Source of the DNA: Streptomyces sp. BV286
GTDB taxonomy: Bacteria > Actinomycetota > Actinomycetes > Streptomycetales > Streptomycetaceae
Assembly (NCBI RefSeq): GCF_019090165.1
Contig: NZ_JAHRIB010000150.1
Span: 124,001 to 188,000 of the forward strand
Direction of reading: 5' to 3'
Length of the DNA: 64,000 bases
The position numbers and the translations under genes are program-made. The notes beneath the pieces were generated by a model that was not told the DNA's origin, did no database searches, and saw only the letters and a list, made by a program, of their open reading frames with translations. Shown one piece after another: positions 8,503-16,934 of the stretch (positions within the stretch are counted from its first letter, which is position 1; every line of letters begins with the position of its first letter).

Positions 8503-9309
8503 ATGCGCGTCTGCATTGACACACACCCCGGGGGAGCCAACCCAAACGAGGACTGGGTGGCCGGCACGCCTACCCTCGCCATGGTTCTGGACGGGCTCAG
8601 TACGGCAGGTCTGGCCACGGGGTGCCGTCACGGCGTCCCGTGGTACGTCGCCCATCTCGGCGGGCAGCTTGTGAGCACGTTGGCAGACCTGGACCGCCCG
8701 CTCGCGGACGGCTTGGCTGACGCTCTCGAACGCGTTGCCGCGATGCATCCCGAGTGTGATCTCAACGCCCCCGGTACGCCATCGGCCACGGTTGCGATCC
8801 TCCGGCACGGACAGGAAGCCCTTGACCACCTGGTTCTAGCTGACTCGCCCATCGTTTTCGACGGCTCCAGGGACTACGCGGTAATCACTGATCTCCGAGT
8901 GGACAAGGTGCTTCCGGAGCTGAGAGCCGAGGTTGAGCAGCATGAAACTCACACTTCGGGCCACAGGGAGGCCCTGCAGCGCTTCGTACTCGCACAGCGG
9001 CAGGTGCGAAACACTACGGACGGTTATTGGGTCGCTGCCTCTAGGCCAGAAGCAGCCGAGCACGCGCTGACCGGTACCACTCCCCTTAGAGAGGTGCACT
9101 CGGCTGCCGTCATGTCCGACGGCGTGTCGAGACTCGTCACAGAGTACGAGATGGCGACCTGGTCCGAGGTCTTCACCACACTCCAGGCTGCGGGACCGCG
9201 CGAGTTGATCCAGACGGTACGCAAGGTGGAAGCTACCGACCCGACTGGGCGCCGATGGCCACGCTACAAATCCGGAGATGACGCGACGATCGCCTATTGC
9301 CAATGGTGA
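8503..9309 (+). CDS. PP2C-like (PPM) phosphatase domain protein
   Basis: A 268-residue protein whose motif order fits the PPM/PP2C fold: NEDW near the N-terminus, VLDGLS, STVAILRHG-type beta strand, LADSPIVF, VMSDGVSRL and a final GDDATIAYC. The acidic residues of these motifs would bind metal. It lacks a signal peptide or helices, so it should be cytoplasmic. It starts 2 bp after the HTH-sensor gene. The pair may form a regulatory or defence module in which the phosphatase-like protein controls the DNA-binding partner; that is inference. Confidence 0.6.
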   Translation: MRVCIDTHPGGANPNEDWVAGTPTLAMVLDGLSTAGLATGCRHGVPWYVAHLGGQLVSTLADLDRPLADGLADALERVAAMHPECDLNAPGTPSATVAILRHGQEALDHLVLADSPIVFDGSRDYAVITDLRVDKVLPELRAEVEQHETHTSGHREALQRFVLAQRQVRNTTDGYWVAASRPEAAEHALTGTTPLREVHSAAVMSDGVSRLVTEYEMATWSEVFTTLQAAGPRELIQTVRKVEATDPTGRRWPRYKSGDDATIAYCQW

Positions 9310-9720
9310 CCTGAGCTTTTGCGCGTATCGGATGAGGATCAAGGCTCTCCGATACGTCATCCGCCCCGAATCCATCACTGATTACGGTGCGCTGGCCCGA
9401 GGGTCCTCCATGGACAGAATCGCAGGCAGCGCGCCCCTGGCCCGCTGCAAGTTGATGCCAGACGCGCAGCGCCTTCGGTTAAGGCGGCTCGCTCCGCTTC
9501 CCGCGCGCGGCCCGGCCTGACCTTGACGCGCATACCGCAGCTGAACTTGGGGCCGCGCTAGCCACGTGTGGCTCGGGTTGAAGGACGTCCGCACCTGCCG
9601 TAGCAGGGGCTCCGTAACCAACTGCTCCTGTGCGCGTTTACTCGGTTGAGTACGCCATTCGGGCAGGGACTACCTCTGTTGGGCCTGCCGATCCTCTGGA
9701 AGGCCGATAGAGTCTTTAAT
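9310..9720. other. Intergenic segment with a short sequence shared with element B
   Basis: No convincing gene. Positions 9481-9511 match 48251-48281 of element B at 29 of 31 bases (AAGGCGGCTCGCTCCGCT, two differences, CCGCGCGCGGC). In both elements the copy precedes a cargo gene at the distal end, so it may mark a recombination joint or a structured element. Confidence 0.5.
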
Positions 9721-10755
9721 TCACCGCTCCGTGTACACGTAGTTCACAGTGGCCTGACTGTCACCGCCAATTGCTGTGATTTTCACCTGCCCGTCCTCCA
9801 TTGAGCCTACGTGGATTTCGATTGGGCCGATTTCGCCTCTGCTATTGGCTCGTGGTGTCACCCCTTTAGTGCCATTGCTGAAATTTACCTCAACGTCTTC
9901 CCCTGGTGTGAAGCCGTTTCCCGTCAGGGTTGCAAATTCGCTACCCGGACGCAGGCTCCCCACTACGCTGATCGATGCTAGAGATTCGCGCGCGGTGTCA
10001 CGAGAGGGATTCGGTGTTCGATCCCCGAGTTCGTCGTCGAGATTGTATGGACTGGGACTTGCCGAAGATTTCGAGTCCACAGATGCTCGGCTAGCGTTGA
10101 TTGCCAAATTCACCCCGTTGGTCATGAGGCCGACAAGGAGAGTTGCAGCAGCACCGACCAGGGCAATCCTCTCAGCGCGTTTCCGCTCCTTCGCCTCAGT
10201 TTTGAGCAAGACATACGAGCTTACACGCCGTTCGATATAAGCGAGGGTGAAGAGACTGAGGAGCGCGAGGGCGGAGCACGTAGTGATGCCGTTCCAGTCG
10301 AGACGTCCCGAAGTAAACAGAGGAATGACTGATGCCAGCACCCCAAGGACCAGAAGGCAACGCAGAACTAGGTGTACTGGCCTGGTGAGAGCCTTACTGA
10401 TCAGCGTGGGCTGAGGGTCAAGGATGCGTGCAATCTCGTCAAGGAAGCCGGGAGCGAAGTAGTCATCTTCCCCCCGCACCTTCATTTCGATCACGTCATA
10501 CTTAACGTCAATACGAAAGTAGCACCGGTCAGATGTGGCCTCGATGGAAAACTTTCGAACAATAGTGGGCGATCCGGCCGCGCGGACCACAGATTCGAGA
10601 GAATTCTTTGTATGTGAATCACTGCTGCCACGGTGTATAGAGAACTCGTAGTGCGCTGGAGCGCGGAACTTTCGCTTCACAACCGTGATGATGTTGTCAA
10701 GCTGGTCTTTGGTGATAGTGCGTCCAACGAGCTTTCGCTGAACCGTGCGCGCCAT
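9721..10755 (-). CDS. Membrane protein with C-terminal beta-rich domain, unknown function
   Basis: A 344-residue protein. The N-terminal 115 residues are soluble and mixed alpha/beta. Hydrophobic helices lie near residues 127-147 (PVHLVLRCLLVLGVLASVIP), 153-172 and 196-213. A Ser/Pro-rich linker follows, then an Ig/IPT-like C-terminal segment (SEFATLTGNGFTPGEDVEVN) that would be extracellular. Base composition is lower in GC than its neighbours, consistent with recent acquisition as element cargo. I do not recognise a family. Confidence 0.55.
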   Translation of the reverse strand: MARTVQRKLVGRTITKDQLDNIITVVKRKFRAPAHYEFSIHRGSSDSHTKNSLESVVRAAGSPTIVRKFSIEATSDRCYFRIDVKYDVIEMKVRGEDDYFAPGFLDEIARILDPQPTLISKALTRPVHLVLRCLLVLGVLASVIPLFTSGRLDWNGITTCSALALLSLFTLAYIERRVSSYVLLKTEAKERKRAERIALVGAAATLLVGLMTNGVNLAINASRASVDSKSSASPSPYNLDDELGDRTPNPSRDTARESLASISVVGSLRPGSEFATLTGNGFTPGEDVEVNFSNGTKGVTPRANSRGEIGPIEIHVGSMEDGQVKITAIGGDSQATVNYVYTER

Positions 10756-11249
10756 GGACCCCTCGAACCTTTCGTTGTGTCTGGAGAGGTGAAGAGGCGG
10801 CCCCAGCTAAGCGACCGCTCATTCAGACGGCTCAGGATGGGCGCTAACACGGCTTACTCTGAGTCCCTGAGGGATTTTACTTCATCCCAAGGCTCGTCGT
10901 TACTCCTGCACCTCACCTGTTCACGTTGCCCAAGGATCGTGAATTTGTTTCACTTTCGAACGCTGTTCGGGCTAGGTGAAACGTTCCTTCTCGGGATACG
11001 GAAAAGTACTTACATAATATTTCCTTGGCTTTTCAAGTGGCGTGAACATGCCTAAAGCGCGTCAGGAAGCAGGCGTCGCCGGAAAGGTCTCTCCCTGCCT
11101 CCCGAAGGGCCTCAGCGAGGGGCAGCTGCTGGCGGGGCGACGTCCAGCCCAGTGGGGGCGCGGCCAACCTCTGGCCAATAGGGTGCATGCGGCACCCTGC
11201 AAGAGGGCGCTTCCGCAGGTCACGGCGCGTTGGACTGTGCAGAGCGGAC
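10756..11249. other. Non-coding right end of element A
   Basis: About 490 bp without a credible gene. The part up to 11040 is unusually AT-rich for this genome. It contains GTTTCAC and GTGAAAC about 22 bp apart near 10950-10980. Nearer the attachment site is GGGTGC ATGCG GCACCC near 11180. These may be integrase or regulator sites, but nothing decides this. Confidence 0.4.
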
Positions 11250-11308
11250 CGGTCTTGAAAACCGTCGTCGCAGCGATGTGACCGTGGGTTCAAATCCCAC
11301 ACCCACCG
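11250..11308 (+). other. attR of element A: 3' half of tRNA-Ser(TGA)
   Basis: The sequence holds the anticodon loop CTTGAAA with its 3' stem, a variable arm, a perfect T-arm (GTGGG TTCAAAT CCCAC), the 3' acceptor strand ACCCACC and discriminator G. The matching 5' acceptor strand GGTGGGT and a proper D-arm are absent upstream, and the 5' anticodon stem is mismatched at its base. It is a tRNA fragment, as left at the distal end of an element that integrates into a tRNA 3' end. The intact gene should be at the other end. Confidence 0.75.
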
Positions 11309-11322
11309 CAGTGTGCGACACA

Positions 11323-11354
11323 GGGCGCCCGGAACCGACTGGTTCCGGGCGCCC
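11323..11354 (+). terminator. Terminator downstream of the tRNA-Ser site
   Basis: A perfect 14-bp stem (GGGCGCCCGGAACC) with a GACT loop, 15 bp after the tRNA fragment. It would originally have ended the tRNA-Ser transcript. Confidence 0.75.
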
Positions 11355-11463
11355 CTGTCGTTCGTGCGGTGTGCGGGTGGCCGTGTGTTTTTGGGGTGCA
11401 CGCGTGCGTGCGGCCTTTTCGGCCCCCTCCTTTGTGGCGTGCGGGTTGGGGCTCCGGGCAGGG

Positions 11464-12330
11464 CTACGGGCGGTGGCTTGTCATGCGGGATGCCGACGTG
11501 ATCGTCGAGCGGGCCTCGCGTTCCGTGAGGCCCGTCCGGATCGCGGCGTCGACCAGGGCCTCGGTCAGTTCCGGGCCGAGGCCGTTCTCATACGCGCGGC
11601 AGGCCGCCCAGAACAGGCGGGTGTTGCGCTGGCCTTCGTGGGCGGCGAGGACGAACTGGATAAGGCCCTGGCCCTGTTGGTTCGTCGAGGCGGCCGCGGT
11701 GGAGTGGGGGCGGGGCGGTGGCATGAGGATGCGCAGCAGTGAGGTCGGGCAGGGGGCCGGCGCCAGGTGGGCTGTGCCCGGGGCCGTGCCGTAGACGCCG
11801 TGTTCGGTGCGTGAGCCCGGGCCGACGAGGTAGCCGCCGGCGCCGCGGATGTCGATGCCCGGGGCCAGTCGGCCCGCCGAGTTGGGGACGACGACGTCGG
11901 GCGGGCCGCTCAGCCAGAGGTGGCGGCCGCCGCTGGGGGTCAGTACGACGACCGTCTCGGGGATCGTGAACAGGTGGCGCAGGGCCAGCTCTCGTAGAGC
12001 CGCGGACGAGTCCGTACCCGACTTGGTGTCCAGGTCTATTCCGATGAGGTGGTGCGGGTCGAGGCCGCAGGCGATGCCGTAACCGGTGGCCCAGGGGGCG
12101 GCGGTGAAGAGTTCGCGTATGCGGTGGGGGTCGGTCGAGGCGTCGTACACCCCGTGCCCGAAGCGGCCGCACTCACCGTGACAGGGCGGTGCCGTCGGGT
12201 CGTCGCGATGGGGCGAGCGGAGCGCCGGGAGTTTGGTCCGGGACAGCGGGATGACGGCCAGTCCGCGTTCGGCGGCTGACAGGGCGTGTGCGAGGGCCAG
12301 CGTCGTGGCCTGCCGGTCTATGGTGGCCAT
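11464..12330 (-). CDS. Bifunctional primase/polymerase (Prim-Pol) domain protein
   Basis: A 288-residue protein starting at ATG 12330 (MATIDRQATTLALAHALSAA). It has Prim-Pol features: the N-terminal GLAVIPLSRTKLPA, the metal-binding LIGIDLDTKSG (DxD), and the SGGRHLWLSGP histidine motif, followed by a helical C-terminus. Similar proteins occur in element B (31846-32742) and in many AICE replication modules. This copy lies outside the attachment site beside the tRNA-Ser and stands alone, so it may be a settled chromosomal gene or a relic of an older element. Confidence 0.7.
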   Translation of the reverse strand: MATIDRQATTLALAHALSAAERGLAVIPLSRTKLPALRSPHRDDPTAPPCHGECGRFGHGVYDASTDPHRIRELFTAAPWATGYGIACGLDPHHLIGIDLDTKSGTDSSAALRELALRHLFTIPETVVVLTPSGGRHLWLSGPPDVVVPNSAGRLAPGIDIRGAGGYLVGPGSRTEHGVYGTAPGTAHLAPAPCPTSLLRILMPPPRPHSTAAASTNQQGQGLIQFVLAAHEGQRNTRLFWAACRAYENGLGPELTEALVDAAIRTGLTEREARSTITSASRMTSHRP

Positions 12331-12764
12331 GACTCTATTTTCGTACGAGTGTTCGAGAAAGGGAAGGGGTGGGGGACGTGCGGGGCGGGGCCTCGGGGGC
12401 GGCACGCCTGCGGGGTTGGGGTCAAGGGCGCTGGGGCGTCGAGAGGGTTGGGTGGGGTGCGAAAACTCGCCTGGGGAGATTGGCTGAAAAGGTGACGGAA
12501 CGCTTCATCCCTTGCGGCGTACGGGATTGAGATGTCCGCACCGTCCTGAACTGCGGTTTCGGGGGCGTGAAGGGGGTTTATCGACATGTCCTCACGCTTG
12601 CGAGCGAATAGCGGCTTCCGGGGTGGTTCGCCGGGGATTCGGTGGGCAATTCTGATCTCGCGACGTCGTGAACGAACACCGGGGCGGTCGGCCAACTGCC
12701 CCAGATCCAGCCGTACTCGGCCGGCCCTGACCGGCATGTACTTCCCGCTTCTGGAGGAACACAC
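12331..12764. other. Intergenic region between divergent genes
   Basis: This 434-bp gap separates the leftward Prim-Pol gene from the rightward secreted-protein gene and must carry both promoters. I see no reading frame with convincing codon use and no clear hairpin. Confidence 0.35.
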
Positions 12765-13076
12765 ATGGCAAGCATCCGTACTGCCCGCGTTCTTGCCGCC
12801 GCGGCAGCCCTGCCGCTCGCCGCCGCCCTCTTCTCGGGTGTGGCGGTGGCCGACAACGGCTCGTTCGCGGACAACGGATCGAACGCGGCCGTGGCGACCG
12901 TCGGCGGCAGCGGTGTCGGTGGGGACAACTACGGCACCTCGTCCACGACTCAGCAACAGGCCGTCGGCTCCGGCGCCTCGAATCAGAGCAACACGGCGCA
13001 GGTGAACGGTTCCGCGTTCACGGCCATCGACCAGTCGAACGAGAACATCGCCGTCAACTTCACCCACCTCTGGTGA
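12765..13076 (+). CDS. Small secreted Asn/Ser/Gly-rich protein
   Basis: A 103-residue protein with a signal peptide (hydrophobic core LAAAAALPLAAALFSGVAVA, likely cut before DNGSF). The mature part of about 75 residues is rich in N, S, G, A and Q, with no cysteine and an acidic-poor, repetitive feel (SNQSNTAQVNGSAFTAIDQS). This composition is common in Streptomyces surface proteins of aerial structures, but it is not a recognisable chaplin or rodlin. A GGAGGA lies 6 bases before ATG 12765, and a strong terminator follows at 13151. Confidence 0.65.
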   Translation: MASIRTARVLAAAAALPLAAALFSGVAVADNGSFADNGSNAAVATVGGSGVGGDNYGTSSTTQQQAVGSGASNQSNTAQVNGSAFTAIDQSNENIAVNFTHLW

Positions 13077-13150
13077 GCCGGGGGCTGTCGGGGACTGGAG
13101 ACCCCCGGCGGCCGTACGCCTCCTGGTGAGGTGCTTTGTGGGGTGGTAAC

Positions 13151-13193
13151 ACGTCTGCGCGGCGGTGCTTCGGCATCGCCGCGCAGACGTTTT
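13151..13193 (+). terminator. Terminator of the secreted-protein gene
   Basis: An 18-bp stem with one wobble pair, a TTCG tetraloop and a following TTTT run. Confidence 0.85.
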
Positions 13194-13385
13194 AGCCGGC
13201 GCTTCGAGCCTGCCGAACGGCAGATGTGACGCACGTCTGGTGTGGCGCGCGTGGGGGTGCGCCGCGCACCGGGGTGGGCCGGCGCGGTGTGCCGCAGTGC
13301 TGCATGTCCGGCGCGTGGTGTGCCGTCCTCCCTCCGCCTGCGTCAGCGGGTGCCATGACCGTCTCGACCTTGACAGTCAGGAGTA

Positions 13386-13402
13386 TCTGACGGACAGTCA
13401 GA
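13386..13402. promoter_or_regulatory. Palindromic operator upstream of the igr-like operon
   Basis: TCTGAC-GGACA-GTCAGA is a perfect 6-5-6 inverted repeat 37 bp before the first start codon. An extra GACAGTCAG lies just upstream (13372-13380). The size and place fit a TetR-type repressor responding to a CoA ester. The regulator is not identified in the window. Confidence 0.55.
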
Positions 13403-13439
13403 AACCCTTGTTCGTACGAGGTCCGGGAGGGCCGTCGTC

Positions 13440-14699
13440 GTGCATCTCGCCCCCACCGAGCGCCAGCGACGACTGCGCGCCGAACTCCGCGCCTACTTCC
13501 GTGAGCTGCTACCGGAAGGGCCGTCCGCCACCGGGCCGGACGAACAGCGCGCGCTGTTGCGGCGCATCGGAGCCGACGGCTGGCTGGGGCTCGGCTGGCC
13601 CGAGGCGTACGGGGGCCAAGGGCGCGGCGCCGACGAGCAGTTCGTCTTCTTCGACGAGGCCTACAGGGCCGGCGCTCCGGTCTCCATGGTGACGCTGAAC
13701 ACGGTCGGACCGACGCTCATGAAGTACGGGACCGACGAGCAGAAGGACTTCTTCCTGCCGCGGATTCTGCGCGGGGATCTCGTGTTCGCGATCGGCTACA
13801 GCGAGCCCTCGGCGGGGACGGATCTGGCGTCGTTGCGGACGCGGGCCGTGCGGCTCGGCCGCGCGGGTGAGGGCGAGGGTGAGAGCGAGGACGCGGGTAC
13901 GGGTACGGGCTCGGGTGCCGGTGCCGGTTGCGCGGGGAGAGATGGGGCGGGAGCCGGCGGCGAGTGGCTCGTCGACGGGCAGAAGGTGTTCACCTCCAAC
14001 GCCCAGCACGCCGACTGGATCTGGCTCGCCTGCCGCACGGACCCCGACGCGCCGAAACACAAGGGGATCTCGATCCTGCTGGTCCCCACGGACGCTCCGG
14101 GGTTCTCGTGGACGCCGATCGAAACGGTGGGCGGACTGACCACGACGGCCACCTACTACGACGGGATCAGGGTCCCGGCGTCCCGGCTCGTCGGGGAGGA
14201 GAACGGCGGCTGGGGGCTCATCACCAACCAGCTCAACCACGAGCGGGTCGCGCTCGCGGCCATCGGGATGCAGGCCGAGGACTTCTACGCGGCCGTACTG
14301 GCCGCTGCCCGAACACCCGATCCGGTGACAGGGCGGCGAAGGGTTGACGAGCCCTGGGTGCGGTCGAAGCTGGCCGAGGTACATGCCCTCCTGGCGGCAA
14401 CACGCCTGCTCAACTGGCGTTTGGTGGGTGATGTGGGGGCCGGTCGGCTGGCGGCCGGAGACGCCAGTGGCGTGAAAGTCGTGGGAACCGAATCGGCAGT
14501 CGCGGTGTACCGAATGTGTCAGGAAATTGTCGGATCGGACGCGCTGGTCCGCTCTGGTTCGCCGGGTGTCTTCGAGGACGGCGAGCTGGAGCGGATGAAC
14601 AGAGCGGCGCAGATCAACACGTTCGGGGGCGGGGTGAGCGAGGTGCAGCGGGAGATCGTCGCGACGATGCGGCTCGGAATGACCAGGGGGCGGCGGTGA
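13440..14699 (+). CDS. Acyl-CoA dehydrogenase, igr-like operon subunit 1
   Basis: A 419-residue acyl-CoA dehydrogenase (FAD enzyme making the alpha,beta-double bond in CoA esters). It shows the N-terminal helical domain (DGWLGLGWPEAYGGQG), the beta domain entry FAIGYSEPSAGTDLASLRTR and the C-terminal bundle (ITNQLNHERVALAAIGMQAE). A Gly/Ala/Glu-rich insert of about 35 residues interrupts the beta domain near residues 143-178. GTG 13440 follows GGGAGGG. The product order resembles the igr operon of mycobacteria, where two such subunits form a heteromeric FadE28/FadE29-type enzyme on a shortened steroid side chain. Substrate here is unproven. Confidence 0.85.
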   Translation: MHLAPTERQRRLRAELRAYFRELLPEGPSATGPDEQRALLRRIGADGWLGLGWPEAYGGQGRGADEQFVFFDEAYRAGAPVSMVTLNTVGPTLMKYGTDEQKDFFLPRILRGDLVFAIGYSEPSAGTDLASLRTRAVRLGRAGEGEGESEDAGTGTGSGAGAGCAGRDGAGAGGEWLVDGQKVFTSNAQHADWIWLACRTDPDAPKHKGISILLVPTDAPGFSWTPIETVGGLTTTATYYDGIRVPASRLVGEENGGWGLITNQLNHERVALAAIGMQAEDFYAAVLAAARTPDPVTGRRRVDEPWVRSKLAEVHALLAATRLLNWRLVGDVGAGRLAAGDASGVKVVGTESAVAVYRMCQEIVGSDALVRSGSPGVFEDGELERMNRAAQINTFGGGVSEVQREIVATMRLGMTRGRR

Positions 14700-15832
14700 G
14701 CGGGAGGACCGGGTCGAGCGGACAGGGGGCGGCGCCCGTGGGCGGGGCCGGAGGCGGATACGAGGACGTGTACGCGCGGTTGAAGGCGTACGAGGGGCGT
14801 GCGGCCGCCGTAGGAGGCGTGGGCAAGGACCTGGTCAACGCACCGATGATCCGGCACTGGTGCGAGGCGCTGGGAGACACGAATCCGGCGTACGCGGGAG
14901 CGGAGGCCGTGGCACCGCCCACCATGCTCCAGACCTGGACGATGGGAGGACTTTCCGGGCACGAGGGACGCTCCGAGGCGTACGACGAGCTGCTCGGGCT
15001 GCTCGACGGCGCCGGGTACACCTCGGTGGTGGCCACCGACTGCGAGCAGGAGTATCTGCGGCCGTTGCGGCCCGGGGACCGGATCACCTTCGACGCGGTG
15101 ATCGAGTCGGTCTCCGAGCGCAAGACGACCAAGCTGGGCACGGGGTACTTCGTCACGACGCGGATGGATGTGCAGGCAGGGGGCGAGCCGGCGGGGACGC
15201 ACCGATTCAGGATCCTCAAGTACGTGCCCGTCGGGCGGGCTCGGAGGGACAGCCCGGCGACGGGGAGGGCCGAGTCGCCTGAGGCCGGGCCGGACGCGCC
15301 GGTGAGTCGGCGAGCGGCGGAGACCGGGGCAGACGCGACAACTCCCCGCCCCGAGAGGTCTGATTCGAGGAGATCTGATTCCGAGCGCTCTCGCTCTGAG
15401 CGCTCTGGTTCCGAGCGGCCTCGCTCTGAGCGGCCCCGCCCCGTCGTCAATCGTGACAACGCCGGTTTCTGGGAGGGCGTGTCCCGGCACCGGCTGCTCA
15501 TACAGCGCTGCGAGGAGTGCAGGACACTGCGGTTCCCCTGGCTGCCGGGGTGCAACGCCTGCGGAGGCCTGGAGTGGGACACGGTCGAGGCAGCGGGCGA
15601 GGGGACCGTCTATTCGTACGTGGTGATGCACCACCCACCCTTCCCTGCCTTCGATCCTCCGTATGCCGTGGGGCTGGTCGAACTCGCCGAAGGCGTACGG
15701 ATGATCAGCAATGTGGTGGGGGCGCCGCACGACAGCGTGCGGATCGGTATGCCGGTGCGGCTGGAGTTCGAGCGGGTGGACGAGGAGCTGGAGCTGCCGG
15801 TCTTCCGGGCCACCGAGGGGAGCGAGGTCTGA
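14696..15832 (+). CDS. Fusion of MaoC-like hydratase domain and DUF35 zinc-ribbon/OB-fold domain (ChsH2-like)
   Basis: A 378-residue protein. Residues 20-185 form a hot-dog hydratase-like domain (MIRHWCEALGDTNPAY, YLRPLRPGDRITFDAVIES). A linker of about 60 residues of Arg/Ser/Glu repeats follows, then a zinc ribbon (CEECRTLRFPWLPGCNAC) and an OB-fold of the DUF35 type. ChsH2 of the mycobacterial igr operon has this architecture: its hot-dog domain pairs with ChsH1 to hydrate the enoyl-CoA, and its DUF35 domain pairs with the Ltp2 aldolase. GTG 14696 overlaps the previous stop (GTGA). Confidence 0.85.
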   Translation: MSGRTGSSGQGAAPVGGAGGGYEDVYARLKAYEGRAAAVGGVGKDLVNAPMIRHWCEALGDTNPAYAGAEAVAPPTMLQTWTMGGLSGHEGRSEAYDELLGLLDGAGYTSVVATDCEQEYLRPLRPGDRITFDAVIESVSERKTTKLGTGYFVTTRMDVQAGGEPAGTHRFRILKYVPVGRARRDSPATGRAESPEAGPDAPVSRRAAETGADATTPRPERSDSRRSDSERSRSERSGSERPRSERPRPVVNRDNAGFWEGVSRHRLLIQRCEECRTLRFPWLPGCNACGGLEWDTVEAAGEGTVYSYVVMHHPPFPAFDPPYAVGLVELAEGVRMISNVVGAPHDSVRIGMPVRLEFERVDEELELPVFRATEGSEV

Positions 15833-15833
15833 C

Positions 15834-16934
15834 ATGGACTTCACACCGACGGAGGAGCAGGCGGCGGCTCGTGACCTGGCCGCGCGGATCTTCGGTGACC
15901 TGTCCACGCATGAGCGGCTGACCGCCACCGGGACGGACAGCGACGACGAGTTGTGGAAGACGTTGTGCGAGGCGGGGCTGCCGGCCGCCGTCCAGGACAC
16001 AGGGCTTCTCGGGCTGGTGCTTCTCCTGGAGGAGCAGGGGCGGACGACGGCTCAGGTGCCCTTCGCGGCGAGCTGTGTCTACGGGCTGCTCGCGGTGTCG
16101 GCGCACGGTTCGGCGGAACAGCGGGAGCGGCTGCTGCCGGGAATCGCCGACGGGACCGTGGTGGTGACCGGAGCCCTGCCCGAGGCCGCTGTAAGGGTCG
16201 GCCCGCCCGGAAGGCTGAGCGGAGTGGTCCCCGTCGTGCCGTGGCTCCGCGATGCCACGCACGTGCTCGTCGCCGACGACGAGCACCGGTTGTGGCTCGT
16301 ACGGACCCTCGACGCCCGGTGTGACCCCGTGGAGTTGACGGCCCCCTGGTCCGCCGGACGCCTGACGCTGGACACGTCACCGGGCGAGCGCCTCGGCGAC
16401 CCGGACGGCGGCGGGAGCGGCAGCGCGGACGGCGGCGGGACTCGTTACCAGAGGGGTGTCGCGGAGAGAGGTGCCGCGGCGTACGACGACGTGCTGGCCA
16501 GTGCGCGCACGGCCTTCGCGGGGCTGCAGGCAGGGGTGTGCGCGGGCTCGGTGGCCAGGGCGGTCGAGTACACCAACACCCGCGAGCAGTTCGGGCGACC
16601 GCTCGCGGCCAAGCAGGGAGTGCAACTCCGGGCCGCCGACGCGTACATGGACACCGAGGCGATACGGGTCACGGCCTACGAAGCGGCGTGGCGACGGGAC
16701 GAGGGGCTGGACTACGCCACGCATGCGCTGACCGCCGCATGGTGGGCGTCGGAGGCGGGGCACCGCGTCGTCCACGCGGGGCAGCATCTGCACGGCGGAA
16801 TGGGAGCCGACCTCGAACATCCCGTGCACCGGCACTTCCTGTGGGGACGGCAGCTGGAGGCGTATCTGGGAGGCGGGAGCGAACTGCTCCAGGAGCTGGG
16901 GGAGCTGATCGTGCACGGTGAGGGGGACGCATGA
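15834..16934 (+). CDS. Acyl-CoA dehydrogenase, igr-like operon subunit 2
   Basis: A 366-residue acyl-CoA dehydrogenase-type subunit starting with ATG 15834, one base after the preceding stop. The C-terminal bundle is clear (VEYTNTREQFGRPLAAKQGV and HLHGGMGADLEHPVHRHFLW), while the N-terminal part is short and its beta domain lacks the usual FxxxE/PxxGxD signature of subunit 1. In igr-type enzymes two unlike subunits share one active site, which would fit this asymmetry. The FadE29-type role is inferred from context. Confidence 0.8.
   Translation: MDFTPTEEQAAARDLAARIFGDLSTHERLTATGTDSDDELWKTLCEAGLPAAVQDTGLLGLVLLLEEQGRTTAQVPFAASCVYGLLAVSAHGSAEQRERLLPGIADGTVVVTGALPEAAVRVGPPGRLSGVVPVVPWLRDATHVLVADDEHRLWLVRTLDARCDPVELTAPWSAGRLTLDTSPGERLGDPDGGGSGSADGGGTRYQRGVAERGAAAYDDVLASARTAFAGLQAGVCAGSVARAVEYTNTREQFGRPLAAKQGVQLRAADAYMDTEAIRVTAYEAAWRRDEGLDYATHALTAAWWASEAGHRVVHAGQHLHGGMGADLEHPVHRHFLWGRQLEAYLGGGSELLQELGELIVHGEGDA

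Larger units (their letters stand above)
1..11308. mobile_element. AICE (element A), right part, integrated in a tRNA-Ser(TGA)
   Basis: A block of conjugative-element genes ends in the 3' half of a tRNA-Ser(TGA) at 11250-11308, which I read as the right attachment site. The leftward transfer operon matches that of element B in gene order (MKxI small protein, SpdB, RRQRL zinc protein, FtsK-like translocase), and the RRQRL proteins are close homologues. No integrase, excisionase or replication gene is in view, so these and the intact tRNA should lie left of the window. The identification as an AICE rests on gene content and the tRNA fragment. The left limit is simply the window edge. Confidence 0.8.

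Noticed and set aside
11221..11308. Intact tRNA-Ser(TGA)
   Set aside because: The 5' acceptor strand and D-arm are missing and the anticodon stem base is mismatched, so only the 3' half is present.
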